This document shows positions 42,723 to 64,000 of a DNA stretch of 64,000 nucleotides, one piece after another; the stretch's first letter is position 1, and the number at the start of each line of letters is the position of its first letter. The notes under the pieces are model-generated. The model ran no database searches. It was not told the DNA's origin and saw only the letters and a program-made list of their open reading frames with translations. Source of the stretch: Cristatella mucedo. Its lineage: Eukaryota > Bryozoa > Phylactolaemata > Cristatellidae. Location: the NCBI GenBank assembly GCA_009760855.2, contig WPIO01000009.1, positions 4,925,001 through 4,989,000 of the forward strand, written 5' to 3'. The position numbers were made by a program, and so were the translations under genes.

Positions 42723-44210
42723 CATTTACGCCGCTCTTTGGAGTTGAAATATTCCGCCTATGATTCTTCGTTTCGTCAAATTATTCTGCTCGTTACGAAA
42801 TTCCGAGTACATCTTTACACTCTGTGCAGTGAGGATACAATTGTGGCTAGCCAACACGAGATAAACCTCGAAGGCTTCTAAATTCAGCTGCCACCGTCCA
42901 CTAGGATGTCCACTTGGACGTCCGCATGCACAGAAATCGACTGCTATCGTCTCCTTCATGCATCTCTCACGCACGCTCTTACGTGCTGAATATCTCCGCG
43001 TGCTGTCACTTTTCATCTATTAACCCGCAATTGCAAAGTGGAATGGCGGGCGCCGAGAAATGGTCTCGCCGCACACGGGCAGAGGCAAAACCAAACTTAC
43101 GGCGCAGTCGGGACCTAAAAAAAGAGAGCCTTGCATTTTCCATTAGTATTCGCCGACGCTGTAAGAACTGTAAATAGGTAAAGGCTGGCCGGTTCTACGG
43201 CCTCATTTCACTTAACGGCCGAAAAGCATTTTAGCGGCTTTTTATTCCGCTTGAAGTGGGCGATACAAAATCATTTCTGCGTTCAGTACTCGAATTCACG
43301 TCTTCTCGTGTCGTGGAGGCCGAGCATCGAGCACCGCTGGATTTAAGAACATCCAAAGCATGGTGATTAAAGGGAAATTGTTCAGTAATCCTTTTACATT
43401 TGGGGTCAGAATGTTATCCACGGCTTTAATTCTTAATGCCACACCAGAAATTGCAAGTTTCTCTTAAACCTCCAAAGTATAATATGCATTTATAATATAA
43501 TATGTATAATAAAGTATAAATATGAATTTCAAAAAAATTAAATTTAACTTTAAAATAATTAAAATTAACTTTAAAAGTATAATATGCATTTCAGTCATCT
43601 CGTTTGAGCATAAACAGGTCTGATTTTGCTGCCAAAATACCACACAATTCCTCATTCATTTGAGTTTCCAGAGGCGCCATAAATCTTTTATTATCGCTTC
43701 TTGCATGAGCACGCGTGAGTCATTCATTTGGTTTCTGAAGCAAGCCCTTCCTAACCTTTCGGACGTTCAGTTTCTTCGGTATTCTATTACAAGCCCTAAG
43801 AGGGCTAGTGTGTTACTCAAAAAGGGAACAGGCAAAGCGACACGCTACTTTCAGCTGGAGTCGCGTAGGAGCACAACTTGTTCGGTCCCACGCAACAGCT
43901 GTGACCGCCATTGACTCACATCTCGACGATCGTCTAGGGGCGAGCGTATTAGGCGATGACCTTGCAGTGACCAGTGAAAGCTAACCCTCTGCCACAGTAG
44001 CTCAACCTTCCATTTTGTACTAAGGACTCATGCTGACTCATTTCAGTCGACAATTTGATTGATTGCAGCTTTCAATCACTGACTTACCCACACGCATTTC
44101 AACCCCGTTGGCTCCGCGTATGCAACGACGCAAACGACGAATTTCTAAGTAGAAATTGAATGGCGCACTAGCGAAACCTGACATTTGGTTAACACAGAAA
44201 TTGTGTTCGG
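42723..44210. other. intergenic, no gene seen
   Basis: No recognisable coding or repeat features apart from an AT-rich direct duplication near 43480-43580 (AAAGTATAATATGCATTT twice). Confidence 0.5.
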
Positions 44211-44217
44211 GAATTTT

Positions 44218-44223
44218 TTTATT
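44218..44223 (-). terminator. AATAAA polyadenylation signal
   Basis: On the minus strand, 41 nt after the stop of the syntaxin-type terminal exon. Confidence 0.6.
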
Positions 44224-44263
44224 AAATTACAACTACTATGGCAAAGCAATTCGCATGATGGCA

Positions 44264-44423
44264 TTACGCGATGAAAGCGACTAACATCACAACAAATGCT
44301 ACGAGAACTGCGAGCACTTTGAGTAGTAGCGGCCTGTTATTTGTAACCTTTTCGAGATGAAGAATCATCTCCGATTGAGCTGCATCAAAGTTGACGTGAG
44401 CGCCTTCAACGTTTGAATAGATT
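44264..44423 (-). CDS. syntaxin-5-like terminal exon, out of order
   Basis: Acceptor TTCATAG, then one base plus 52 codons and TAA. The product (NVEGAHVNFDAAQSEMILHL EKVTNNRPLLLK, then a 20-residue hydrophobic anchor ending AFIA) matches the last exon of animal syntaxin-5 in length (52 residues), layout (end of SNARE motif, NNR/SNR before the membrane anchor) and phase: exon 8 at 1232 ends CG| and this begins |A. A polyA signal follows. But it lies 29 kb upstream of STX5 exon 1 on the same strand, so it cannot be spliced to it in cis. Either a second STX5-like gene, a rearrangement or an assembly error. Confidence 0.85.
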
Positions 44424-44905
44424 CTATGAACGTCATTTCAGAATTGAGTACAGCAGCTCCTTTTTTCGTGCCAAACGTAGTCGGACCTAAATGGTCGAAA
44501 CAAAGACTGGTCGCTGTACTAACCGATCACAGCACCCGAAATAAAAAATGCACACTTCACACTATTTATATTTAGCCACTGACAACTAAAGGTAAGGTGG
44601 TGGGAGGCAGGCAGGAGTAAATTAGTTTGAGTGGATGAATGAAATGGAAGAAATTATGTGGTGCCAATTTCTGCATTATCAACTCATACCGTGGCGTAAT
44701 AATATAAAGCATAATTGAATCAGCTGACCGTTACATTTTCCTAACCACGAGATATATCTGGCATGCAATCGTGGTTTTTTTACGATAGTATGCTAGTGTA
44801 TCAAACTCTCTTTAATAGACAAACTTGAACCTTGTCTGTGTGGCTAATCGTTTTGTTACATTTAGCTCGGGAATTGAGCTAACTATTGGCGTGTGCTGAA
44901 GCTTG

Positions 44906-45079
<174 letters not shown>

Positions 45080-45590
45080 CACGACGGATTTCGATTTCGG
45101 ACGGCAGCTCGCAGTCACTTGATATAAACGTCTCTTGACTATTAATTAGCGTGGGTGCTTGGCGTAAGAAGGCGCCTAGATGCTAATTCAGCTTCCGGCG
45201 AATACCGCCTTGAAGTGAGCGGCCACTCTTGCTATTTGCGTCTGTCGCATACATATGCGTACTCCCCACGCAACTCGCACATATACATGCCATCAAGCGC
45301 AGATATTTCAAAAAAGCTGTGGAAACATATATTCTTTGTGCTCTCAGCGCGTTCGCCGGAGGTACAAAAAGGTGCAAAGTAGAGACAGTACTCTTTCCGT
45401 ATGCACGACGCGAAGCGTGTACAGCGAGGTCTCTTGTCGTAGTTAACAAAGGAACTCGACGTTTAAAACTAATTTTGCATTGGACGTTTTAACTTTTGCA
45501 AGGGAAGGTCCATGCACGCTTTCCTTTTGAACGCTTTCCATTGCACTATAGGCGAGTTTACTATTTTTGATTGTAAATAATGCTCCTGTT
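45080..45590. other. intergenic, no gene seen
   Basis: Short open frames only; none with similarity or splice support. Confidence 0.45.
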
Positions 45591-45591
45591 C

Positions 45592-45697
45592 GCATTTCAA
45601 TCGCGTTTCCCTTTGCAGCAAATGTAAGCTATGCCTAGAAAGAGACTGAGCTCTCTGAGGGCGCTTTATCAAGTGCATTATAATTATTGTAATATTA
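45592..45697 (+). mobile_element. LINE 3' end, tail only
   Basis: CCCTTTGCAGCAAATGTAAG, GCCTAGAAAGAGACTGAGCT, GCGCTTTATCAAGTGCATTA. Confidence 0.78.
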
Positions 45698-46124
45698 TGA
45701 GAATTTTCTCAGTGGCTGGGAAATACACTTTCATATAAAAAGAAAATGCTTTAGCTTCTACACGATCCTATTTTTGTTTTGCAGTTGCCCACTAATTGTT
45801 GGAGCTTTCTAGTAATTTGAAGGTCTCTGGTAGATTTTTTCTCAATGGACAAATACTGTTTGATTAAGGTGGACTAGAACCACGATTTTTATCCATGGTA
45901 TTCGCTCCGATTCAGTCGGCGCCTATAGCGCGCCATGCTTGTTTTCTCCAAGCAAGCTGAGCGTAGATTTGGTCTGATCAGTCACTGTAGACAGTGCAGC
46001 AGCAATGGCAGCCACCCCGTTTCTAACCCGTATCTCGTCCGGGAGTAATGCCTAGAGTCTTTGCCATTCGGATAAGAATGAATGGAAGAATTTCTCGCTC
46101 CAGCTTCGCGAAGCGACCGCTGCC

Positions 46125-46285
46125 AGAAAAAAGTCGGAAGAAATCCCGATAAAAAGCCGTATAAGAAGCCGGAGAGAAATCCGAATAACAATCCCGATTA
46201 AAAAAGCCGGATAGATATCCGGATTAAAAAAGCCCGGTAAAAAGCCGGATTAAAAAAAAGCCCGGTAAAAAGCCGGATTAGAAGC
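46125..46285. repeat. degenerate tandem repeat (AAAAAAGCCGGATTA type)
   Basis: Repeated AAAAAGCCGGATTA / GAAATCCCGATAA units of about 12-24 bp, best preserved at 46190-46285. Confidence 0.85.
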
Positions 46286-46289
46286 AAAG

Positions 46290-47090
46290 TATTTCAATCA
46301 TACTGAGCTTTGTTCTCTCCAGTCGATCGTGGAGGGCGCTGTCTGCGGAGGCGCGCGCGCCTCCCGCGGCCCCGAGAGAAGACGAAGGACGCCCGGCGGT
46401 GCCCCTCCCCCCTAGACGGACCCTCGGACGGAATGACTTGCCGATACCAACGGCTGACCGCGGTCCGCGGATCGACGCCGCGCCGCACCGCTCGTCGGTG
46501 CATCGCTGTACGTGCGCCTTCTCGAAGGTGCAGCCTGGTGCGAACGAACGTCAGCACGCGCGTCAGCGGGCTGCAACCTTCGGCGGGCGATGAAGCCGCG
46601 CTTAAGAGCGGCTACCTTCGGCGATCAGCTTCGCGTCACCCTAGCACGGCACTGGCGGGGCTTCGCGCGCGCTTGAAGCTGGCGGGAGAAATGATGAGAA
46701 AAGGGAATAAGATGTGAATTCAGACGCGAATCGTCAGAGGGAGCATTTTATTCGCTCGCTCTCACGTTTCGAGTGATCGCTCTCATCATTTTAATTTTTC
46801 AGCGATTGGCAATGGAGTGCTGCCGATAAAGGAAAAAAAAGGCGCTCCGCGCCTTGCTTCTCGCCCACGCAGCAGGTTTCGTTCTCCTACAGGGTATACA
46901 TTATGTTATACATTACATTGTACGCACATAATGTGATCGCAAGTATTAAATTTTGACCTACGGCTAATCCAGCTATCGTCGCGCCCTAGCCACAGCAAAA
47001 GAGGTGCTGCCATCACTTTTTAGGGGTCCAAACCTTTAACCTTGCCAGAGCCGCTTAGCCGTTGCACAGTTTTCTGGACACTTATTTCGG
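46290..47090. other. CpG-rich intergenic stretch, no gene supported
   Basis: GC-rich with open frames on both strands that overlap each other and lack recognisable domains. May be promoter-like. Confidence 0.35.
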
Positions 47091-47106
47091 TTGTTTTCCC
47101 TGTCCA

Positions 47107-47111
47107 GTACG

Positions 47112-47194
<83 letters not shown>
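47107..47194. repeat. (CT)n microsatellite
   Basis: About 43 CT units. Confidence 0.95.
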
Positions 47195-47197
<3 letters not shown>

Positions 47198-47199
47198 CG

Positions 47200-49505
47200 T
47201 ATTTAAAGCCCCCAATCCTTTGAAGTTCCACCTACGCAAGATGCATAAGTATTGGGTAAGACGCATGAATTGTGTAATAATTACCGATCATAATTCGATA
47301 TTGTTATAACTAACATTAGTTTCGATAGAGATGAAATATTTGGTAAGACAGACCAAGATAAAACATGCTGCAATAGTACTTGAAGATTAGCAGTAGAACT
47401 AAGAACGACAGGGAGCACGCGTAAAATTTCCAAGTCCACTCCCGTTACCGTGCCCTTTCCCTGCCCTTGGCCCTTGACCCTTAGTCCTTGGCCGTTGGCC
47501 CTTAGCCCCGCCCTCGGGTCTTCAGTAGATAGCCAGTGTTCTCTCACCACCCGCAGGCTTCATCTCCGAGCCACCAGCAGCGTCCGAAAGAATAATCTAC
47601 CGTAAAACTGTCCGGGTATGATAATGCTAGTAATAATGCACGGACATAGGTTATTAAGAGAACAAAACATCGTTCTAGGCATTTCGTAGTGAAAATATAA
47701 ATGAAATACGATAGATACGGTAGACGAATAAATGATAGGTAATGCAAAATTTCATCGTCAAGGATGAAAAACTGCAGCACATCGCGGACGATTCGAGTAG
47801 AACTGAGGAGGTTTCAGTTATGCTTGAAATGTCGTCGAGGTCAAGTCACGCGATATTTTACTGATGATTGATAGGCATATAGCTTAAGTCTTTGGGTTCA
47901 CATAAATAAAGGGATTGTAAATGAACGCTATGAGGTTGGTCCGAGACGTACTTAAGCACCGAGTCAGAAGAGCCACTAGATCGTGGGAAAGCCACGAATA
48001 TTTCCGAGAGTGTTTTTGCATACTGATAAGCCTGAGAGCGAGAGAATTGCGGGAAAACTCAAAGTCAATGATTACGACTATCCTCTGATGGAGCGACGAT
48101 TATATTGTTATACTTATAAATATAGTTATACTTATACATATATATAGTTATACTTAAAAATGGTTATCTGCTGCAGTTGAGACGTAACGGTTTCCAAGCC
48201 CGGTCATTACTAGGCCGCAAAGACAGCACTCGTCAGTCGTGACGGTGCCAGTCCTTGCCAAGGTATGACAAATGCCACCAGTGCAGGCCTATATCGTTGA
48301 ACAGTGGCCAGCCAGTTTCAGGTGCAGCAGCACCAATGCACGCAGGTAGCGAGCTGAGAGTAGCGGAACCCGGATGCAATGAAAAGCGTCTTTTACTTAA
48401 CGTCAAAGGTTCATATCAATAGCGCCGAGACCTGTCCGTGCGACAGCGACCGAGACTTACCCGCTTCCAGTACGGAGGCCGTGGCGTACAGCGATTCCTG
48501 CGAGGCTGTCAGAGCTGAGCTGCCGCTGTACTGCCGACCGGTGCAAAAGCCTCCTCAGGCGCAGCTGCCTCTCGGCTCCAAAGCCTAGAGCACAACTGCT
48601 TGGCGAAAAGTCTAGAGCGAAACTGGTCGGCTATTAAATGGCGCCTGACATATCGCTAAATCATGGATCGCAGCATAACCGGTTTCTAATAATCATAATT
48701 CGGAAGCCGCAAATAATATTTCTGTATTTATAATCTAGCTGGTCTATCACGCAGCCCTTTTCGTACTCCAATTTTTGAAAGTCTCAAAACACGAACCGAA
48801 AGAGCACCGCCAAAAAGCCTTTATGGGCACCATCTAAACAGACTCGTACCCGGTCTATTTGTAGAGCTTAAAGTAGCGACCAGAAGTCTATCCGAGCCGA
48901 CTGGCTTATGGCAGTCTCCCTCAGGAGAAACAGCCCGTTGCTTTGTCTTGGTTGGTGAAAAAAATAGAAACACGTAGCGATGGAATGGTTTAATTGATGC
49001 GGGGGAAAATGGACGGAGAGTGGTTCTCATAAAGTGGTGAAGTAAACCGCAGCATTGTTTGTGGCTTTTAGGTATCCGTGCTTGGGCGCTGCGCGCAGGT
49101 GAGCGCACGGACCGGTCACCGAAGACCTCGCGTCGGCTTCTCGCTGAGGAGTCCGCGCGTCCAAAAGCTGCCGGCTCTAATCGCGAGCTGCAGCCAGGCG
49201 CTGCGTGGGTCCGTCTCGGCAGTCGTCGCGGTGGCTCACGGCAAGCTGATTCCACGAACGTTAGCTCAGCGCGAGCGACGGACAGAGCCCGAAACGAGCG
49301 TCGCACGAAGATGGACGTGTATTTCGGCCGACGAACGAGCGCCAGCTTAAGCTCCGCTCGCTGTGAAAGCTTGGAACGCGACGAGCGCTCGCAGCGCATG
49401 CGCTCGCTGACGAGCGGGTCGACAGCTCTGCGTGGAAGAAAAACGCTAGAGAATAAGCGCGTGCGAAGGCCGACTGGCAAGCGGAAGCTGATAAGTGGGG
49501 GGGGG
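47200..49505. other. intergenic, no gene supported
   Basis: GC-rich long frames at 48821-49530 on both strands are Arg/Ser-rich and mirror one another, which is typical of chance frames in GC-rich DNA. Confidence 0.4.
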
Positions 49506-49511
49506 GGGTGG

Positions 49512-49662
49512 ATATTATGGCGCAGTGGCTAAGGTGCTCGCCCCGATCAAGGTCAAGGTGAATGCATCTGACAGTCGAGGAGGCCGTGGGCTCGAGTACC
49601 GTGGCACGCGTGAACCGCCTGAATAGAGATCAAGTTTTCTTAGGGGTGCTATGCATATGAGT
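49512..49662 (+). mobile_element. tRNA-derived SINE (family A), plus strand
   Basis: A box in ATGGCGCAGTGGCTAAGG, B box in GTGGGCTCGAGTACC, then the tail CGCCTGAATAGAGATCAAGT..TTAGGGGTGC. The clearest A/B-box copy; it has a ~25-bp internal insertion. Confidence 0.78.
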
Positions 49663-49734
49663 TGCACATATTTTCTCCATAAATGTTGCACAACCCGCGC
49701 TGCGATTGACGATTGCAGTTGAAGGAAATTAACA

Positions 49735-49862
49735 GCAAAAGGTTAGCCGATTCAAAAGCCTCAGTTTTTTAGCGGAGAAAGAGCCTTAGCGGCTGGCTCT
49801 ACTGCTTGCAGTGGGAAACGTGGAGTTACGCCGCGCGGCAGGATTCGAGACGACGACCGCCG
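49735..49862 (-). mobile_element. tRNA-derived SINE (family B)
   Basis: TTAGCCGATTCAAAAGCCTC, AGCCTTAGCGGCTGGCTCTA, then GCAGGATTCGAGACGACGAC. Diverged relative to 50127-50275. Confidence 0.55.
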
Positions 49863-50126
49863 TTGAACGAAGTGGGAACACCTTACAACCTAGCTTTGGT
49901 CTCATTGCTGTGACGTCGGCAACTAAGCCGAAGCAGCCAGCGTCCCAGGTACGGTGCAGGACGAGGCTGACGAACACTTTGGCACGACGCTGTGAGAAAG
50001 GGAGACGGAGCCCCCCGGGGAAGCGCCGCCGCCGAGACGGCTCCCCAGCGCCCAATACGCCGACGGCGCCCCACCCCGCCCGCAGTAGTCTGGGGTTGTA
50101 GGCGACGGCAAATAAATAAATAAATC

Positions 50127-50275
50127 CTAGCTGATTAAACAGCATCTTTTGTATAGCGACAAAAGAGCCTTTGCGGCTATCACCACCGCTTGCAGTGGCG
50201 ATACAGAATCCACCGCAGGAATCGAACCCACGACCTCGAGACCAAGGTCGTGAAAGTAACCGCCTTACCTTGTGC
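50127..50275 (-). mobile_element. tRNA-derived SINE (family B)
   Basis: TAGCTGATTAAACAGC, GCCTTTGCGGCTATCACCAC, then GCAGGAATCGAACCCACGAC (B box on the minus strand) and AACCGCCTTACC (A-box side). Confidence 0.75.
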
Positions 50276-50279
50276 GTCT

Positions 50280-51600
50280 TCTGACGAATGAGAGCGAGCT
50301 AATGCCTGAAAAGATTCTTTCTTCGAGACGTTAAATATTCTGTTGATGTACCGATATTTTTATAACATTCTTTTCCACAGCGCTAAGACGAAAACGGACG
50401 ACTAGGGCACGACCGAGCTACAGGATCCGGGCTGCACAGTGCACATTGACCTTCAGACGTGCAGCCTTGAACCCACGAACCGACTGGCGCTTGGACCACC
50501 CGAGCGGCTGTGTCCTTTAGCTTTGCGAGTCTGCTGAACCTGCGAACATGCCTGCCTCGGCTCCGGTAGCCAACGGTAGGCGACGGTAGCGCTTGCCTGA
50601 CCGCGCGAGCCTCTGCGCGAGCAATTGCGTCGCAGGATCTATTGAGGGGTTTGCTCGTAGCACGTGCTCGCTCGGTGCCGCCCGAGCCGCCGCCGGCTTG
50701 GCCCTCGTTGACGCAGACTCTTAGATAGTGCATGGCCCGCGTCGACCGCTGCGCCGTCTGTGTGAGAATGCGTCGTTGCGTGCGTGCTCTCGAATAGAAG
50801 CGACGTCGACGCTTGCATAATCTGCGTCCTCGAGGGGCCGCGCCCCGTCGCGCCGGAAGCGTGAGCGGAATGCAGGAGATCGCTCGCTCCCTCAGGTGGC
50901 AGCAACCGGTCATCACATCGCAGCGGCGAAGGCTACCGTCTCCGCGAGCGGTTGCTAGCGTCGTGAGCGGTGCTCGACGGTGCCGGTCGTACTTTCATGC
51001 ACCGGAAAGAGGGGGGCTGGCCAATATCCGGTAGCCGCCAAGACACGAAGAGCATCGACTGATTCAAGTGAAGCCCTCCCTGCATTACTGCTCTGCTGCA
51101 GCCCACGGATCGGCCGTTCGTGCGACCGAGGTCGATCGCACGACAGAGTGCGTGGTCCTTGCTCGCCCCACCCTGACAATTGCCCATCTTTACTTGACTC
51201 GAAACGCGAAGGCTGCACGTCTCGGGATACCTATAAGCCGCCGGGCTGCCGAGAGGACTGGCTGAACAGAGTGAAGACGTGGCGCCCCTTGCGACTGACG
51301 ACCACCAGTTGACCACACGGCTGGTTACCGTAGCGCTAGTGGCAGAGTGTAAAGATGATTCAAAAAGCAGTTAATCAAGCGTGGCTCTACCCATTGAGTC
51401 TATGCTTGGGTGCCAAACAACCTGCTCGGCCTCATGCTGCTGGCTATAGCCGACCTCTCGAGACACATATCACGTGGGTGCACTTGCACGGCTTGCTCTT
51501 GTGTGGCTTGCTCTCGAATTTGACCCGTGGTATGCTCTCAGAGGGTCGACTCATCAGATCGAGCTGGCGGCATGCTTGATGCATGCGAGTTGAGCATTCT
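50280..51600. other. GC-rich region upstream of MTR exons, no exon assigned
   Basis: Upstream MTR exon(s) and promoter are expected here or further left, but none could be identified with confidence. Open frames are Arg/Ser-rich and mutually overlapping. Confidence 0.35.
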
Positions 51601-51608
51601 TTGTGAGA

Positions 51609-51652
<44 letters not shown>

Positions 51653-51665
51653 ACGTGTGTGTGTG
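51609..51665. repeat. (TG)n microsatellite
   Basis: TG repeats, interrupted once near 51650. Confidence 0.93.
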
Positions 51666-51904
51666 CCTACCACAATCGCAAGCAATGTTTGGTGGCTTGC
51701 ATCGGAACATTGAGTGGTCTCTGGTTCTGTTGTTACTGGCATGATTGTTGTGACGGCAGCAATGAATTCGATTTCAAATAACTGGTATGTAAATCGAGTC
51801 CTTTCAGTTCGCCATTGCTACATAAGTATCGGTTTCTGATGTGCCATGCTGTGTGAGCCGATGCCTGTGTGACTGCACTGTCTTGATGGTGCTGATGTGT
51901 GCAG

Positions 51905-62794
<10,890 letters not shown>

Positions 62795-62867
62795 GTAAGG
62801 TTTACAAGGCTGCCATCAATCAGTCCAATAATGTTTCAGGGTTGCCCGGAAAAGTGCAGTAGTTTGT

Positions 62868-64000
62868 AATAATACTAATACCAATAATAAAAATACACTT
62901 GATAAAGCGCCCTCAGAGAACTCGATCTCTTTCTAAGCGCTTTACATTCACTGCAAAGGGAAACGCGATTGAATCGTGAGTAGTAATATCATGCTTGATA
63001 AACAGCATGAATAGCATAGTTAGGGGTGACATGTACAAGGTCAGCATGCAAGTGTGGTTAGTGGCAGCATGCAACAGTGTCAGCACGGATAAGCACACGA
63101 AGGACAAATCAAAGGGACCCACTAAATGCTGTCCTAAATAGGTGTTTTTAAGTCCTTTTTAAATGTGGTCAAATCAGGGGATGTCCTGGCGGAAGTCGGG
63201 AGTGAGTTCCAGGCTTTGGGAGCATACGAACTAAATGCACGGTCTCCAAAGGATTTGAGGTTTGTACGAGGTATGGATAAACAGTTAGCTTTCGAAAAGT
63301 GGGTGGTACTTTGCTTAGCCTGGTGGGGAGTAGATCTGATAGGTAGGCTGGAGCCATAGAATGAAGGGACCTAAAAGTGAGCGACAAAACCTTGAAGTCG
63401 ATCCGTTGCTTGACTGGTAGCCAGTGCAGGTCGGTGAGAAGTGGAGTAATGTGGCAACTGCGATGCTCACGACGGCCAAGCCTAGCTGCAGAGTTTTGCA
63501 CCAGCTGGAAGCGCCTGATTGCACATGCCGGTAGGCTAGCAAGCAGTGAGTTACAGAAGTCAAGACGGGATGTCACAAATGCATGGACTAACTTAGATGT
63601 CGTATTCCGGTCTAAACAAGCCCGAATTTGAGCAGTGTTATGTAGCTGAAAGTAGGCTGACTTGATTGTGGAGCTGATGTGGTCGTCTCAAGGAAAGTCA
63701 CTTTGGAACATTCAGATTTCCTAGATTTACAGAACACCTGTATTTCATGCAGATTCAACAGGAGATATGCTGGCAGACCGATTTTGAGCGTCAGTCTTTC
63801 CAATTTCTGAATCGCACTAAGAAAATTTGCTGCCATCCATGTGCAGATGCCATCAATACCTGCAGCAAGGGAGTTGAGAGAATTCGACGTGTTCGAGGAC
63901 TGGGAGAGATGATAGAAAAGGTACAGCTGAGTGTCATCTGCATTGAAGTGAAAGCCTAGATTGAGCTTGGCAATCACATCGGCAAGAGTAAGAGTATAAA
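62868..64000 (-). mobile_element. CR1/L2-type LINE, RT C-terminal part
   Basis: 3' tail at 62868-62950, 3' UTR, then RT C-terminus on the minus strand: TSRLDFCNSLLASLPACAIR, LHWLPVKQRIDFKVLSLTFR, further upstream TWMAANFLSAIQKLERLTLK and FHFNADDTQLYLF. It runs off the window. Frameshifted and non-functional. Confidence 0.85.

Noticed and set aside
48821..49532. Long open frames on both strands (219 and 157 codons)
   Set aside because: Arg/Ser-rich, mutually antisense in GC-rich DNA, no domain or splice signal recognised.
50383..51316. Several GC-rich open frames upstream of MTR
   Set aside because: Overlap on both strands with no similarity. I could not defend any as the missing 5' MTR exon.

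Overview
This is animal (metazoan) nuclear DNA, most likely from an invertebrate. It has short phase-consistent exons with GT-AG introns, many dinucleotide and trinucleotide microsatellites, decayed CR1/L2-type LINE copies, tRNA-derived SINEs, and two recognisable housekeeping genes. The exact phylum cannot be fixed from the sequence alone.

Layout. (1) 1-15 kb, minus strand: eight exons of syntaxin-5 (STX5), the Golgi/ER Qa-SNARE, reading from 15065 down to 1232 with every exon phase matching. Introns hold SINEs, LINE fragments and microsatellites. (2) 15-19.2 kb: upstream DNA with a five-unit 25-bp tandem repeat carrying CACGTG, a LINE fragment, and a CpG-richer stretch with a perfect GGTCACGTGACC palindrome and a GC box. 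(3) 19219-41145: a complete 21.9-kb Polinton/Maverick (a virus-like DNA transposon) with ~245-bp terminal inverted repeats starting 5'-AG, flanked by the 5-bp direct repeat GGGGC. It is AT-rich and densely packed on both strands. Its genes include rve integrase, protein-primed DNA polymerase B, FtsK/HerA-type packaging ATPase, adenovirus-type cysteine protease, major capsid protein, two penton-like proteins, a YqaJ/lambda-type exonuclease, a phospholipase-A2-like protein, an HNH-AP2 endonuclease, and four fibre-like proteins with phage-tail-fibre-type repeats. Many of these genes carry stops or frameshifts, so this is a decaying endogenous copy. (4) 41-51.9 kb: mostly intergenic repeats, plus one isolated minus-strand exon (44264-44423) that looks like the terminal SNARE/membrane-anchor exon of a syntaxin-5 but lies on the wrong side of the other exons. 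(5) 51.9-62.8 kb, plus strand: six exons of the homocysteine-binding domain of cobalamin-dependent methionine synthase (MTR), continuing past the right edge.

The most interesting content is in the Polinton: a fibre-gene array with distinct C-terminal heads, and a recurrent TATA-type motif lying immediately against start codons on both strands. Retroelement structure is also notable: a SINE and a LINE share a hairpin 3' tail, and 68-bp and 35-bp insertions consisting only of that tail carry target-site duplications, one of them inside a Polinton gene.
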